Below, piece after piece: positions 34,322-41,677 of a stretch of 47,418 nt of DNA. The notes beneath the pieces are model-generated. The model saw only the letters and a program-made list of their open reading frames with translations. It did not search any database and was not told the origin of the DNA. Each line of letters begins with the position of its first letter. Position 1 is the first letter of the stretch. Source of the DNA: Planctomycetota bacterium (GTDB lineage: Bacteria > Planctomycetota > MHYJ01 > JACPRB01); contig JACPRB010000095.1 in the NCBI GenBank assembly GCA_016190155.1, positions 1 to 47,418 of the forward strand. Direction: 5' to 3'. Made by a program: the position numbers and the translations under genes.

Positions 34322-35863
34322 ATGAGCTTGCGCTGGGCGGCCGTCCTTCTCTTCATCGCCCTTGAGGCGCGCGCGGACGATCTGGACAAGGCGCTGCGGA
34401 CGATCAAGGCGGCGGATCTGCAGAAGCATCAGGTGGTTCTGGCGTCGGACGCGTTCGAGGGGCGGGAGGCGGGCAGCGAGGGCGGTCACAAGGCGGCGCT
34501 CTACATCAGCGAGCTCCTGTCGAAGTGGGGCCTCGAGCCTGGCGGGCAGGACGACACGTGGTTCCAACCGTTCGGCGGCGAGGTGACGTACGGCGACTTG
34601 GCGGAGGCGAACGCCCTGCGGGTGTACAAGGACCGGACGATGCGCTCGTGCGACCTCTACAAGCTGAACGAGTCGCTGATGCCGCTGCGCGTGGGGCGGG
34701 CGGGGACGGCGACGGGCGAGATCGTGTTCGCGGGGTACGGCATCACGGCGCCGGAGTACGAGTACGACGACTACAAGGGTCTGAAGGCGAAGGAGGCGAT
34801 CGTGCTCGTGCTGGATCACGAGCCGCAGGAGCGTGATGCGTCGAGCCGTTGGAACGGCGAGAAGCCGACGAAGTACTGCGATTGGGAGCACAAGATCTCC
34901 AACGCGGAGCGCAACGGCGCCGCCGCGCTCATGATCGTGCTCGATCCCGTCAATCACGAGGAGCGAGGGATTCCGGAGCACGATGGATTGCGATGGCCGG
35001 GGGACGTCAAGGAGGCGAAATGCCGGATCCCGGTCGTCTATCTGACGGCCGACGCGGCGGAGGGTCTGGCGAAGCTTGCGTCGAAGAGCCTCAAGCAGCT
35101 GCAGCACGAGATCGACACGACGGGCAAGCCGCGCGCGTTTCGCGTCGCGCGGCCGGCGAAGCTCTCGGTCGCGTATCGAGGGCTGCCGGGCAAGGGCCAG
35201 AAGAACATCGTCGCGATTTGGCGTGGGACGGATCGGCCGGACGAGTATGTGGTGATCGGGGCGCACTATGATCACGTGGGGTTCGGCCGCGCGGGCAGCA
35301 ACGGCAAGGCGGGCGAGATCCACAACGGCGCGGACGACAACGCGTCCGGGACGTGCGCGCTGCTGGAGATCGCGGAGGCTCTGGCGGTGGCGCGGCCGAG
35401 GCGCTCGATCGTCTGCATCTGGTTCGACGCGGAGGAGAAGGGGCTGGTGGGATCGCAGGAGTGGTGTCGCAAGCCGACGGTGCCGATGGAGAAAGTGGTC
35501 GGCATGATCAACCTGGACATGATCGGGCGCAACGAGGTGCGCGACATCAAGGTGGGGGTGGAGGGCGGGACCCATCCGAAATATCCGAAGCTCGCGGCGC
35601 TGATGAGGGAGGCGGAGCGGGTGTTTCAGGTGCGGTTCGATTGGGACACCATCATCAACCAGAATCTGATTCAGCGCAGCGATCACTGGAACTTCATGCA
35701 GGCGGGAGTGCCGGCGACCTTTCTTTCGGGCGGGTTGCACGGGGACTACCACACGGAGCGCGACGACGCGGACAAGATCAACTATCCGAAGGAGGAGTTG
35801 ATCGGGCGGATCGTTCTATGGCTGGCTCACCGGATGGCGGCGATGGAGGGGGCGTTGAAGTAG
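34322..35863 (+). CDS. Secreted M28-family zinc aminopeptidase with PA domain
   Basis: 513 residues with a signal peptide (about 1-18, cleaved after ARA). Residues about 125-250 are a protease-associated insert, and 300-510 the M28 catalytic domain. Zinc ligands and catalytic residues are visible: His in GAHYDHVG, Asp in NGADDNASG, Glu-Glu in DAEEKGLVGS, Asp in NLDMIGRN, and His in GDYHTERDDADK. It would release N-terminal amino acids from peptides in the periplasm or outside the cell. It starts 36 nt from the divergent YjbQ gene. Confidence 0.9.
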   Translation: MSLRWAAVLLFIALEARADDLDKALRTIKAADLQKHQVVLASDAFEGREAGSEGGHKAALYISELLSKWGLEPGGQDDTWFQPFGGEVTYGDLAEANALRVYKDRTMRSCDLYKLNESLMPLRVGRAGTATGEIVFAGYGITAPEYEYDDYKGLKAKEAIVLVLDHEPQERDASSRWNGEKPTKYCDWEHKISNAERNGAAALMIVLDPVNHEERGIPEHDGLRWPGDVKEAKCRIPVVYLTADAAEGLAKLASKSLKQLQHEIDTTGKPRAFRVARPAKLSVAYRGLPGKGQKNIVAIWRGTDRPDEYVVIGAHYDHVGFGRAGSNGKAGEIHNGADDNASGTCALLEIAEALAVARPRRSIVCIWFDAEEKGLVGSQEWCRKPTVPMEKVVGMINLDMIGRNEVRDIKVGVEGGTHPKYPKLAALMREAERVFQVRFDWDTIINQNLIQRSDHWNFMQAGVPATFLSGGLHGDYHTERDDADKINYPKEELIGRIVLWLAHRMAAMEGALK

Positions 35864-35937
35864 CGGGAGCGGCTGCGTGGAATCTGGAAGCCGAGGGCCG
35901 CTGAAGCTATGATTCCCTCCGCCATGCGGTCGTGTGC

Positions 35938-36013
35938 GCCGGGGTAGCTCAACGGTTAGAGCGGCGGTTTCATAAGCCGTAGGCTGCCGGTTCGAGTCCG
36001 GCCCCCGGCACCA
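35938..36013 (+). tRNA. tRNA-Met (anticodon CAT)
   Basis: A 76-nt cloverleaf with encoded CCA: acceptor GCCGGGG pairs with CCCCGGC, D-stem GCTC/GAGC, anticodon stem GCGGT/GCCGT with loop TTCATAA, T-arm GCCGG-TTCGAGT-CCGGC. The anticodon CAT sits at 35971-35973. It is not initiator tRNA, because it has a G1-C72 pair and lacks the three G-C pairs in the anticodon stem. A tRNA-Ile with lysidine-modified CAT cannot be excluded, but elongator Met is more likely. Confidence 0.93.
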
Positions 36014-36201
36014 CTCGTGGCGCTGGGGTTCGTGCACTTTCCTATTCGTGAAGGCTTTCGGCTGAGGCGTGCAGGCAGCGACGAAGGGCACGCGAGCGAC
36101 GTGCAAGACTGAAGCCGATCAGAAGGGGCGGTTGGAGTCGTCCCCTTTCGACCGGCGACGTCGAAACGCCCTTCGAGATTCCATCAAGTCCGGAGGGTAG
36201 A

Positions 36202-36207
36202 TAGAAT
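36202..36207 (+). promoter_or_regulatory. -10 element before the ECF sigma gene
   Basis: TAGAAT (5 of 6) ends 6 nt before the ATG at 36214. A GGAGGG lies 17 nt upstream of the ATG, too far for a ribosome site. This fits the leaderless pattern seen at other genes. Confidence 0.45.
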
Positions 36208-36213
36208 GCCACG

Positions 36214-36861
36214 ATGTCGGAAGAGACGGCGACGGGCGGGCCGAACGTCCGCTTTCAGCAGACGCTTTGGACGATGGTGCTGGAGGCGAAGCAGGGGACG
36301 GCCGAGAGCGTGGATCGGCTCGTGGCGCTGTACTGGAAGCCCGTCTACTTTTTCATCCGCCGGCGGGGGTATTCGATCGAGGACGCAAAGGACCTGACGC
36401 AGTCGTACTTCGCGACGTTCTTGGAGAAGGACTTCCTGAAGGACGTCTCGCCGGATCGGGGACGCTTCCGGTCGTTCGTGCTGGCGACCGTGGCGCATTT
36501 CCTGTCGAACGAGGCGCATCGGGCGCGCGCGAAGAAGCGGGGCGGGGATTTCGATTTCGTCCGGGCGGAGACGGAGATCGTGTCGGCCGAAGCCGAGCCC
36601 GAGAAGGCCTTCCTCAAGCAGTGGGCGCTGGAGACGCTGGGGCAGGCCATGGATCGGCTCCGGAAAGAGTGTTCGGCGGAGGACGTGGCGCTCTTGAACG
36701 GCGCGGCGCGGCCGGATCTGAGCGAGAGCGACCGGAAGAACCGGCTTCATCGCCTGCGACAGCGGCTGCGCGAGTGCCTGCGGGAGATCGTGCGGGCGTC
36801 GGTGGAGCGGGAGAGCGACGTGGAGGACGAGGTGCGGGAACTTCTTGCAACGCTGGGCTGA
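36214..36861 (+). CDS. ECF sigma factor, planctomycete type
   Basis: 215 residues. Region 2 carries FQQTLWTMVLEAKQG, LVALYWKPVYFFIRRRGYS and EDAKDLTQSYFATFLEKDFL; after a linker (EPEKAFLKQWALETLGQAM), region 4 is short but ends SDRKNRLHRLRQRLRECLRE like other members. These sigma factors lack a linked membrane anti-sigma and are usually next to a Ser/Thr kinase, as here: the kinase gene begins 53 nt downstream. Control by phosphorylation is inferred. Region 2 is clearly homologous to the chimeric protein at 26119. Confidence 0.88.
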   Translation: MSEETATGGPNVRFQQTLWTMVLEAKQGTAESVDRLVALYWKPVYFFIRRRGYSIEDAKDLTQSYFATFLEKDFLKDVSPDRGRFRSFVLATVAHFLSNEAHRARAKKRGGDFDFVRAETEIVSAEAEPEKAFLKQWALETLGQAMDRLRKECSAEDVALLNGAARPDLSESDRKNRLHRLRQRLRECLREIVRASVERESDVEDEVRELLATLG

Positions 36862-36914
36862 AAGTTTAAAACCATCCGTCGCTTTTCTTTCTGATAGCGG
36901 CGGAGGAAATCGCC

Positions 36915-38597
36915 ATGGAATGTCCGCGTTGCCGCAAGGAAGTGCCTGAGCCGGTGTTGCAGCGTTACGGGGGCGTTTGTCCGCCGTGTCTGGCCGGTTT
37001 CGCGGGGGAGGGCGCGGGGGCGCCGACGGAGCTTGAGGTGCCGACGGTTCAGCCGGGGATGCGCTTTCACGGGTTTGAGATCGTGCGCCGGTTGGGTCAG
37101 GGCGGGATGGGGACGGTGTACGAGGCGCGGCAGGTGGGGCTGGAGCGGTCGGTGGCGCTGAAGATCCTGTCGGCGAAGCTGGCGCAGGACGAGCAATTCG
37201 CGCAGCGGTTCGCGCGGGAGGCGAAGGCGATGGCGTCGCTGAACCACCCGAACATCGTGCAGGTGTTCGATTTCGGGAAGGAGGACGGGCGGTACTTCCT
37301 GGCGATGGAGTATGTGGAGGGGGTGTCGCTGCGGGGCTTGATGGCGGGGAATCGTTTGCGGCCTGAGGAGGCGCTGCGGATCGTGCCGCAGATCTGCGAG
37401 GCGCTGGAGTACGCGCACGGGCATGGGGTGGTGCACCGGGACATCAAGCCGGAGAACATCTTGGTGGGGCGGGACGGGCGGGTGAAGATCGCGGACTTCG
37501 GGCTGGCGAAGATGGTGATGGAGGAAGGGGGGACGCTGACGCGGACGAGCGTGGCGATGGGGACGCCGCAGTACATGGCGCCGGAGCAGTACGAGCGGAT
37601 GAAGGACGTGGACCATCGGGCGGACATCTATTCGTTGGGGGTGGTGTTCTACGAGATGCTGACGGGGGAGGTTCCGGCGGGGCACTTTCAGCCGCCGTCG
37701 CGGAAGGTGGACGTGGATGCGCGGCTGGACGGAATCGTGCTCAAGGCGATGGCGAGGGAGCCGGAGAAGCGATATCAGCGGGCGGTGGAAGTGAGGACGG
37801 ACATGGAGCTGATGGCGTCGGGACGCGGGGTCGTAAATGAGGTACAACCAGCGCCGGCGCGGACTTCCAAGGTTGCGGTGTGGAGTCTGGCGTGTTGGGG
37901 CATTGCGGTGGCGGCGCTGGTTGCCGGAGCGGTAGGGGATGCTGAAGGGGTGAGATGGATTGCCTCGCTGGGAAAGACGGGTGCGATCCTCGCTTTCTTG
38001 GCCTCGCCGATTCTGGCCATTGCCGCGCTGATTCGGATTCATCTGAGCCACGGACGGCTGGTCGGAAGGGCGTATGCCGTGACGGCGCTTGCGTTCCTCC
38101 TCCTCCCTTGCGCCGCAATAGCTGTCTTGTCTTATTCTACAGGTATGCCTGTAGAAGAGGTTAGTCAGCGCCGGTCCGTGCCCGCGCGACGGCCGTTGAA
38201 ACTTGATCTTGATGATGTGGTGTCGGACCTGAAGCTCACGCACGGAAGCCTCTTCGCGGACGGGCAGGGCTGGGTTGTCACGCGAGAGCACTCCGAGATC
38301 CGTGAAATCCGGGCGGAATGGGATCGTCTCTTGGGCCGCCAGACCTTCACGTCCGATAACTACACGGGGGCATGGCGCGGCGTCCTTCAAACGGGAGGCA
38401 CGATCATCATCATCTTGGAGATGAACGGGGGAGCGGGATCAGGCCGCTCCCTGAAGGAAACGGCGGGCCCAGGGTCTTTTCGGTGTCTTGAATCAGATAG
38501 TTTCCACGCACTCATTCGTCAGACGCGCGACGACGAGGTCACCTCCGAAGAGGCGCGCCGGGTGGCGGATCTTCTTCGGGGGAAGTTCAAGCCGTGA
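36915..38597 (+). CDS. Membrane Ser/Thr protein kinase with N-terminal zinc ribbon
   Basis: 560 residues. Residues 3-30 hold CPRC and CPPC (zinc ribbon). The Hanks-type kinase domain spans about 52-310: RLGQGGMGTVYEARQ, VALKIL with the ATP lysine, HRDIKPENIL near 174, DFGLAKM, GTPQYMAPEQ, and ADIYSLGVVFYEMLTGEVP. Three hydrophobic segments (about 319-340, 347-375, 386-405) anchor it, followed by an extracytoplasmic tail of about 150 residues with no recognised domain. GGAGGA precedes the ATG. It is paired with the ECF sigma gene upstream, its likely target. The 3' end overlaps the convergent zinc-ribbon gene by 11 nt. Confidence 0.92.
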   Translation: MECPRCRKEVPEPVLQRYGGVCPPCLAGFAGEGAGAPTELEVPTVQPGMRFHGFEIVRRLGQGGMGTVYEARQVGLERSVALKILSAKLAQDEQFAQRFAREAKAMASLNHPNIVQVFDFGKEDGRYFLAMEYVEGVSLRGLMAGNRLRPEEALRIVPQICEALEYAHGHGVVHRDIKPENILVGRDGRVKIADFGLAKMVMEEGGTLTRTSVAMGTPQYMAPEQYERMKDVDHRADIYSLGVVFYEMLTGEVPAGHFQPPSRKVDVDARLDGIVLKAMAREPEKRYQRAVEVRTDMELMASGRGVVNEVQPAPARTSKVAVWSLACWGIAVAALVAGAVGDAEGVRWIASLGKTGAILAFLASPILAIAALIRIHLSHGRLVGRAYAVTALAFLLLPCAAIAVLSYSTGMPVEEVSQRRSVPARRPLKLDLDDVVSDLKLTHGSLFADGQGWVVTREHSEIREIRAEWDRLLGRQTFTSDNYTGAWRGVLQTGGTIIIILEMNGGAGSGRSLKETAGPGSFRCLESDSFHALIRQTRDDEVTSEEARRVADLLRGKFKP

Positions 38598-38835
38598 CCC
38601 CCGCGACCTTCAGGACCGCGCACAATCGCCTTCCGGCGGGCGTGGAGTGCAGGCGCTGCGCCGCTTCCGCCAACGCCCGCCCGCGCTCGACATCCCCCGC
38701 TCGAAGGGCCTCCCGCGCCCGGCGGCGCAGGTCGTGGCCGGCCACGGCGAGCGTCATCAACGGCCCCAGGTCCGCGCCGCAGCGCGGGCACTCGCGCGAC
38801 TGCCGGAACCGCGCCCGACACACCGGACAGCTCAT
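38587..38835 (-). CDS. Small zinc-ribbon protein, end of the Hsp70 operon
   Basis: 82 residues. CPVC (3-6) and CPRC (16-19) form a zinc ribbon; the rest is helical and Arg/Ala-rich (RRRAREALRAGDVERGRALA), resembling a single TPR-like helix pair. Its ATG shares the last base of the stop codon of the Hsp70 fragment (TGATG), so translation is coupled. It is likely an accessory of the Hsp70 set; function unknown. Confidence 0.65.
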   Translation of the reverse strand: MSCPVCRARFRQSRECPRCGADLGPLMTLAVAGHDLRRRAREALRAGDVERGRALAEAAQRLHSTPAGRRLCAVLKVAGVTA

Positions 38836-39905
38836 CACTTCCCCTCCACGAAGAAGAGCAACTCCTTGAGTTGGTCCACCGCTTTGGAGAGCGTCTCGGG
38901 GTCGCGGCGGGAGATCGCGATCGCGATCCGCTCCGTGAGCCCGAGGGCGTCCTCGCGGTCCTCTTCGTGCATGCCCTCCAGGACGCGGTGCGAGCGCTCG
39001 ACCAGACGCTGCGCGTCCCCCGAGACCCGATCCCATTCGAGACCAGGGGCCGCGGCCGGCGCGGGCGCGATCTCCACGTGGTCCTGCGGGACTTCTTTGG
39101 GCTCGTCCCCGACGACGGAGAACATCCCTTCCAGATCTTCGGCGCGAGCGGTGTAGAGCGAACGGAGCTTCTCGCGCGCGGCCTCCAGCTCCTTCTCGCT
39201 CCTGGGCCGGAGGGCGCCCGTGATCTTGATTCCCTTCGACAGGCCAGTGCGCTTCTCCGTCGCCGTGACGCCCAGAATCCCGTCCACGTCCAGGCTCATG
39301 CGGACCACGACGTCGCTGGGCTCCGGTGTCGGCGTCAGGCCTTCGACGCGAAACGTTCCGATGCGCGCGTTCTTGAGCGCGTCCGGGTCCTCGCCCTGGA
39401 AGATCTCCACCTCGACGTCCGTCTGGTACGGCGCGGCCGTGTAGTACGTCTCCGCGCGGGTCACCGGCAGGGGCGTGTTTCGCCGGATGATCGGCCGGTA
39501 GCAGTAGGGATAGGGGACCTCTTCCTTCTCGCCCAGGTAGGAGGGCCCGAAGGAATAAGGCGAGACATCGACCAGGACGCGGTCGATCTCGTGCCCCGCC
39601 AGCCGCGAGGCCAGCACGCCCGCGCCCAGCGCCACGCACAGATCCGGATGGACCTCCTGCCTCGGAGCGAGACCCGTGCGCTCCTCGAGAAGGCGCGAGA
39701 CGAGCGGCGTGCGCGTCGAGCCCCCTACCAGGAAGATTGCGTCCAGATCGGAGGGCTTCTTGCCCGCGTCGGCCAGCGCTTTGGATACGCTTTCGAGGGT
39801 CGATTCGACGAGGTGTCGAATCAGGTTCTCGTATTCTTCGCGCGTAATCTCGACCTCGAGGTGCAGCGGCTTGCCTTCGTGCACGACGAGGGCCTCCTCG
39901 CGCAC
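38835..39905 (-). CDS. Hsp70 (DnaK-like), C-terminal part of an interrupted gene
   Basis: 356 residues downstream of the amber codon at 39966-39968 and in the same frame as the upstream part. It contains the rest of the ATPase lobe (DAIFLVGGSTRTPLV, HPDLCVALGAGVLA), the substrate-binding beta domain (YRPIIRRNTPLPVTRAETYY, MSLDVDGILGVTATEK) and a short helical lid. About 20 codons between the stop and this GTG still encode normal Hsp70 sequence (RLWWAAEEAKKRLSF), so the GTG is a default start, not a natural one. Alone it lacks the ATP-binding half. Intact length would be 610 residues, shorter than DnaK (about 640), because of a reduced lid. Confidence 0.7.
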   Translation of the reverse strand: MREEALVVHEGKPLHLEVEITREEYENLIRHLVESTLESVSKALADAGKKPSDLDAIFLVGGSTRTPLVSRLLEERTGLAPRQEVHPDLCVALGAGVLASRLAGHEIDRVLVDVSPYSFGPSYLGEKEEVPYPYCYRPIIRRNTPLPVTRAETYYTAAPYQTDVEVEIFQGEDPDALKNARIGTFRVEGLTPTPEPSDVVVRMSLDVDGILGVTATEKRTGLSKGIKITGALRPRSEKELEAAREKLRSLYTARAEDLEGMFSVVGDEPKEVPQDHVEIAPAPAAAPGLEWDRVSGDAQRLVERSHRVLEGMHEEDREDALGLTERIAIAISRRDPETLSKAVDQLKELLFFVEGK

Positions 39906-39965
39906 GACCGTGTACGGCTCGAAGCTGAGGCGCTTCTTGGCCTCCTCCGCCGCCCACCACAGTCG

Positions 39966-40667
39966 CTAGTTCGCCACCCTGTGGCCTTGCCGGAGGTCGA
40001 TGCCGTGGCGGTTCTGGATCGCCGCCAGGAGGCGCTCCAGCAGGAGCTGGTCGAAGTCGTCGCCGCCGAGTTGCGTGTTGCCGTGGCTGGCCAGCACCTC
40101 CGTGACGTCCTTCTCCGTCGTGACGATCGAGACGTCGAAGGTCCCGCCGCCGAGGTCGTAGATCATGAGCGTGCGCCGTCGGCCGTCGCCGTGGCCGTAC
40201 GCGAGGCTCGCGGCCGTCGGCTCGTTGAAGATGCGCACGACGTCGAGACCGGCCAGCGCGCCGGCCTCGCGCGTCGCGTTGCGCTGGGCGTCCGAGAAGT
40301 AGGCGGGCACGGTGATGACGGCCTTGCGCACCGGGCGGCCGAGCGAGCGCGTGCCCCACTCCGCCAGCTCGCGCAGGATGAGCGCGGACAGCTCCTGGGG
40401 GGTGAACGTCCGATCGGCCAGCCGGATCGTCTCGGGGCTCCCCATCTTGCGCTTGACGCTGCGCACGGTGCGCTCCGGGTAGAGGATCTGCTGGTTGCGG
40501 GCGGACTCGCCGATCAGCAGCGCCCCGCTGGGTGAGATTCCCACGCAGGAGGGGAGCATGCGTGTGGCGCCCGGGCCGAGGACCTGGACGCGCCCTTCCA
40601 CGAAGGCGGCGATCTCCGAATTGGTCGTGCCCAGGTCGATGCCTACGATGAGGTCGTCACTCACCAT
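39966..40667 (-). CDS. Hsp70 (DnaK-like), N-terminal part ending at an in-frame amber codon
   Basis: 233 residues. The nucleotide-binding domain begins DLIVGIDLGTTNSEIAAFVEG and has VITVPAYFSDAQRNAT, NEPTAASLAYG and IYDLGGGTFDVSIV, all DnaK signatures. It stops at TAG just after HGIDLRQGHRVAN. Reading through keeps homology, so one codon splits a single gene of 611 codons (38835-40667). It overlaps the GrpE-like gene by 11 nt. It is either a recent nonsense mutation, a sequencing error, or a readthrough site. TAG is used as a normal stop by several other genes in the window. Confidence 0.72.
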   Translation of the reverse strand: MVSDDLIVGIDLGTTNSEIAAFVEGRVQVLGPGATRMLPSCVGISPSGALLIGESARNQQILYPERTVRSVKRKMGSPETIRLADRTFTPQELSALILRELAEWGTRSLGRPVRKAVITVPAYFSDAQRNATREAGALAGLDVVRIFNEPTAASLAYGHGDGRRRTLMIYDLGGGTFDVSIVTTEKDVTEVLASHGNTQLGGDDFDQLLLERLLAAIQNRHGIDLRQGHRVAN

Positions 40668-41385
40668 GGTCGTTCTCCGTTTGTCCGCGGGCCACCTTCA
40701 CTTCTGCCGGACGAACCGCATCTCCGTTCCACTCGTACCCGGCGCGATAGACTTCCAGCACGGTTCCGTCCGGAACATCGGGACGGACTTCCATCTCGAC
40801 CGCCCTCATTCGATGCGGATCGAAGAGGAGTCCGGCGCACGCGATCTCGTGGACGTCGTTGCGCTCGAGGGCCTCGTTGAGGCGAACGAGCGTCAATTCG
40901 TAGCCTTTGACCAGCGCCTCGGTTGCGTCGTGGGGCCGGCGGAGGAGCCGCTCCCAGAGGCCGGTCTTCTTGGCGACGTGCGCTCGCGCGGACGAGAGCC
41001 CTCGCTGGAGGCGGTCGCGCAGATCGAGGAGCAGGTCGAGGATGTCTTGCCAAGCGGCGCGCTTGATTTCCGCGGCGCGCGTCGCGCGCAGCTCGGACAG
41101 GATCTGCGGCTGGGCCTCCAGGGCGGCCTTCACGCCGGGTCCCAGCGTGTCGCTCAGTTCCTTGAACGCCCTTCCCTGGAGCTTGATTTCCTGGGTCAGC
41201 GCCGTCGCGGCCGCCCAGAGGGAATAAAGATCGCGCGGGTCTTCCTCGGGCGTCGGCTTGCCTTCGGCGAAGAGCTCGGGGGCGATTCCCGAGGGCGGCT
41301 CTTCCTGGGCGAGGGCTTCATCGAGCCAGCGCGTAAAGCGTTCCAGGATTCGTTCCCGGACGGCGGATTGATCGACGTCGCTCAT
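40657..41385 (-). CDS. GrpE-like nucleotide exchange factor
   Basis: 242 residues. An acidic N-terminus is followed by a long helical region (about 50-165) and a small beta domain near the C-terminus with DPHRMRAVEMEVRPDVPDGTVLEVYRAGYEWNGDAVRPAEVKVA, here read as GrpE's closing domain (xxVxRxGYxxxxxxLRxAxVxV pattern). It would release ADP from the adjacent Hsp70. It is longer than standard GrpE (about 200). It overlaps both neighbours (11 nt and ATGA), with GAGGA before the ATG at 41385. Confidence 0.8.
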   Translation of the reverse strand: MSDVDQSAVRERILERFTRWLDEALAQEEPPSGIAPELFAEGKPTPEEDPRDLYSLWAAATALTQEIKLQGRAFKELSDTLGPGVKAALEAQPQILSELRATRAAEIKRAAWQDILDLLLDLRDRLQRGLSSARAHVAKKTGLWERLLRRPHDATEALVKGYELTLVRLNEALERNDVHEIACAGLLFDPHRMRAVEMEVRPDVPDGTVLEVYRAGYEWNGDAVRPAEVKVARGQTENDHGE

Positions 41386-41675
41386 TTCTTCCTCAGGACC
41401 TCCAGCCACGGTTCCGGCCCGACGAACAGGCGGGCCGTCTTGATGCCTTCCAGCAGGGAGGGTAGGGGGCGCAGTGGATCCTCCGCCAGGAACGCCAGTC
41501 GCGCGCGCTTACGGGGATCACGCAGCGTCTCGTAGGCGTCGCGGATGCGTTCGAACTTGAGGGGGGAGCGCTCCGGGGGATGCTCCTTGACCTTGCGCAG
41601 GTAGGCCGCGCGGATCTCTTCCTCGCCGGCCTCGGCGGACACTCCCAGGATGGCGCGCGGATCTTCGTGAGTCAT
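41382..41675 (-). CDS. Divergent J-domain protein (HPP instead of HPD)
   Basis: 97 residues. Residues 1-62 are a J domain: DPRAILGVSAEAGEEEIRAAY, then KVKEHPPERSPLKFERIRDAYETLRDP. The loop tripeptide is His-Pro-Pro where J proteins that stimulate Hsp70 have His-Pro-Asp. The Asp is essential in classical J proteins, so coupling to this Hsp70 must differ or be absent. No zinc finger or client-binding domain follows. It overlaps the GrpE-like gene by 4 nt and begins 2 nt after the upstream gene's stop. Confidence 0.8.
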   Translation of the reverse strand: MTHEDPRAILGVSAEAGEEEIRAAYLRKVKEHPPERSPLKFERIRDAYETLRDPRKRARLAFLAEDPLRPLPSLLEGIKTARLFVGPEPWLEVLRKK

Positions 41676-41677
41676 CG

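Noticed and set aside
35816-36106. Open frame opposite the tRNA gene with a GPDSNRQPTAYETAA-like peptide
   Set aside because: This peptide is the well-known false translation of the strand opposite a tRNA gene.
36123-36150. AAGGGG/CCCCTT inverted repeat after the tRNA as a terminator
   Set aside because: Only six pairs with mismatches inside, no T-tract, and more than 100 nt from the tRNA end.
39966-39968. Reassignment of TAG to an amino acid to explain the split Hsp70
   Set aside because: Several clear genes in the window end in TAG (for example at 1138, 1659, 6640, 15276), and no pyrrolysine genes are seen.
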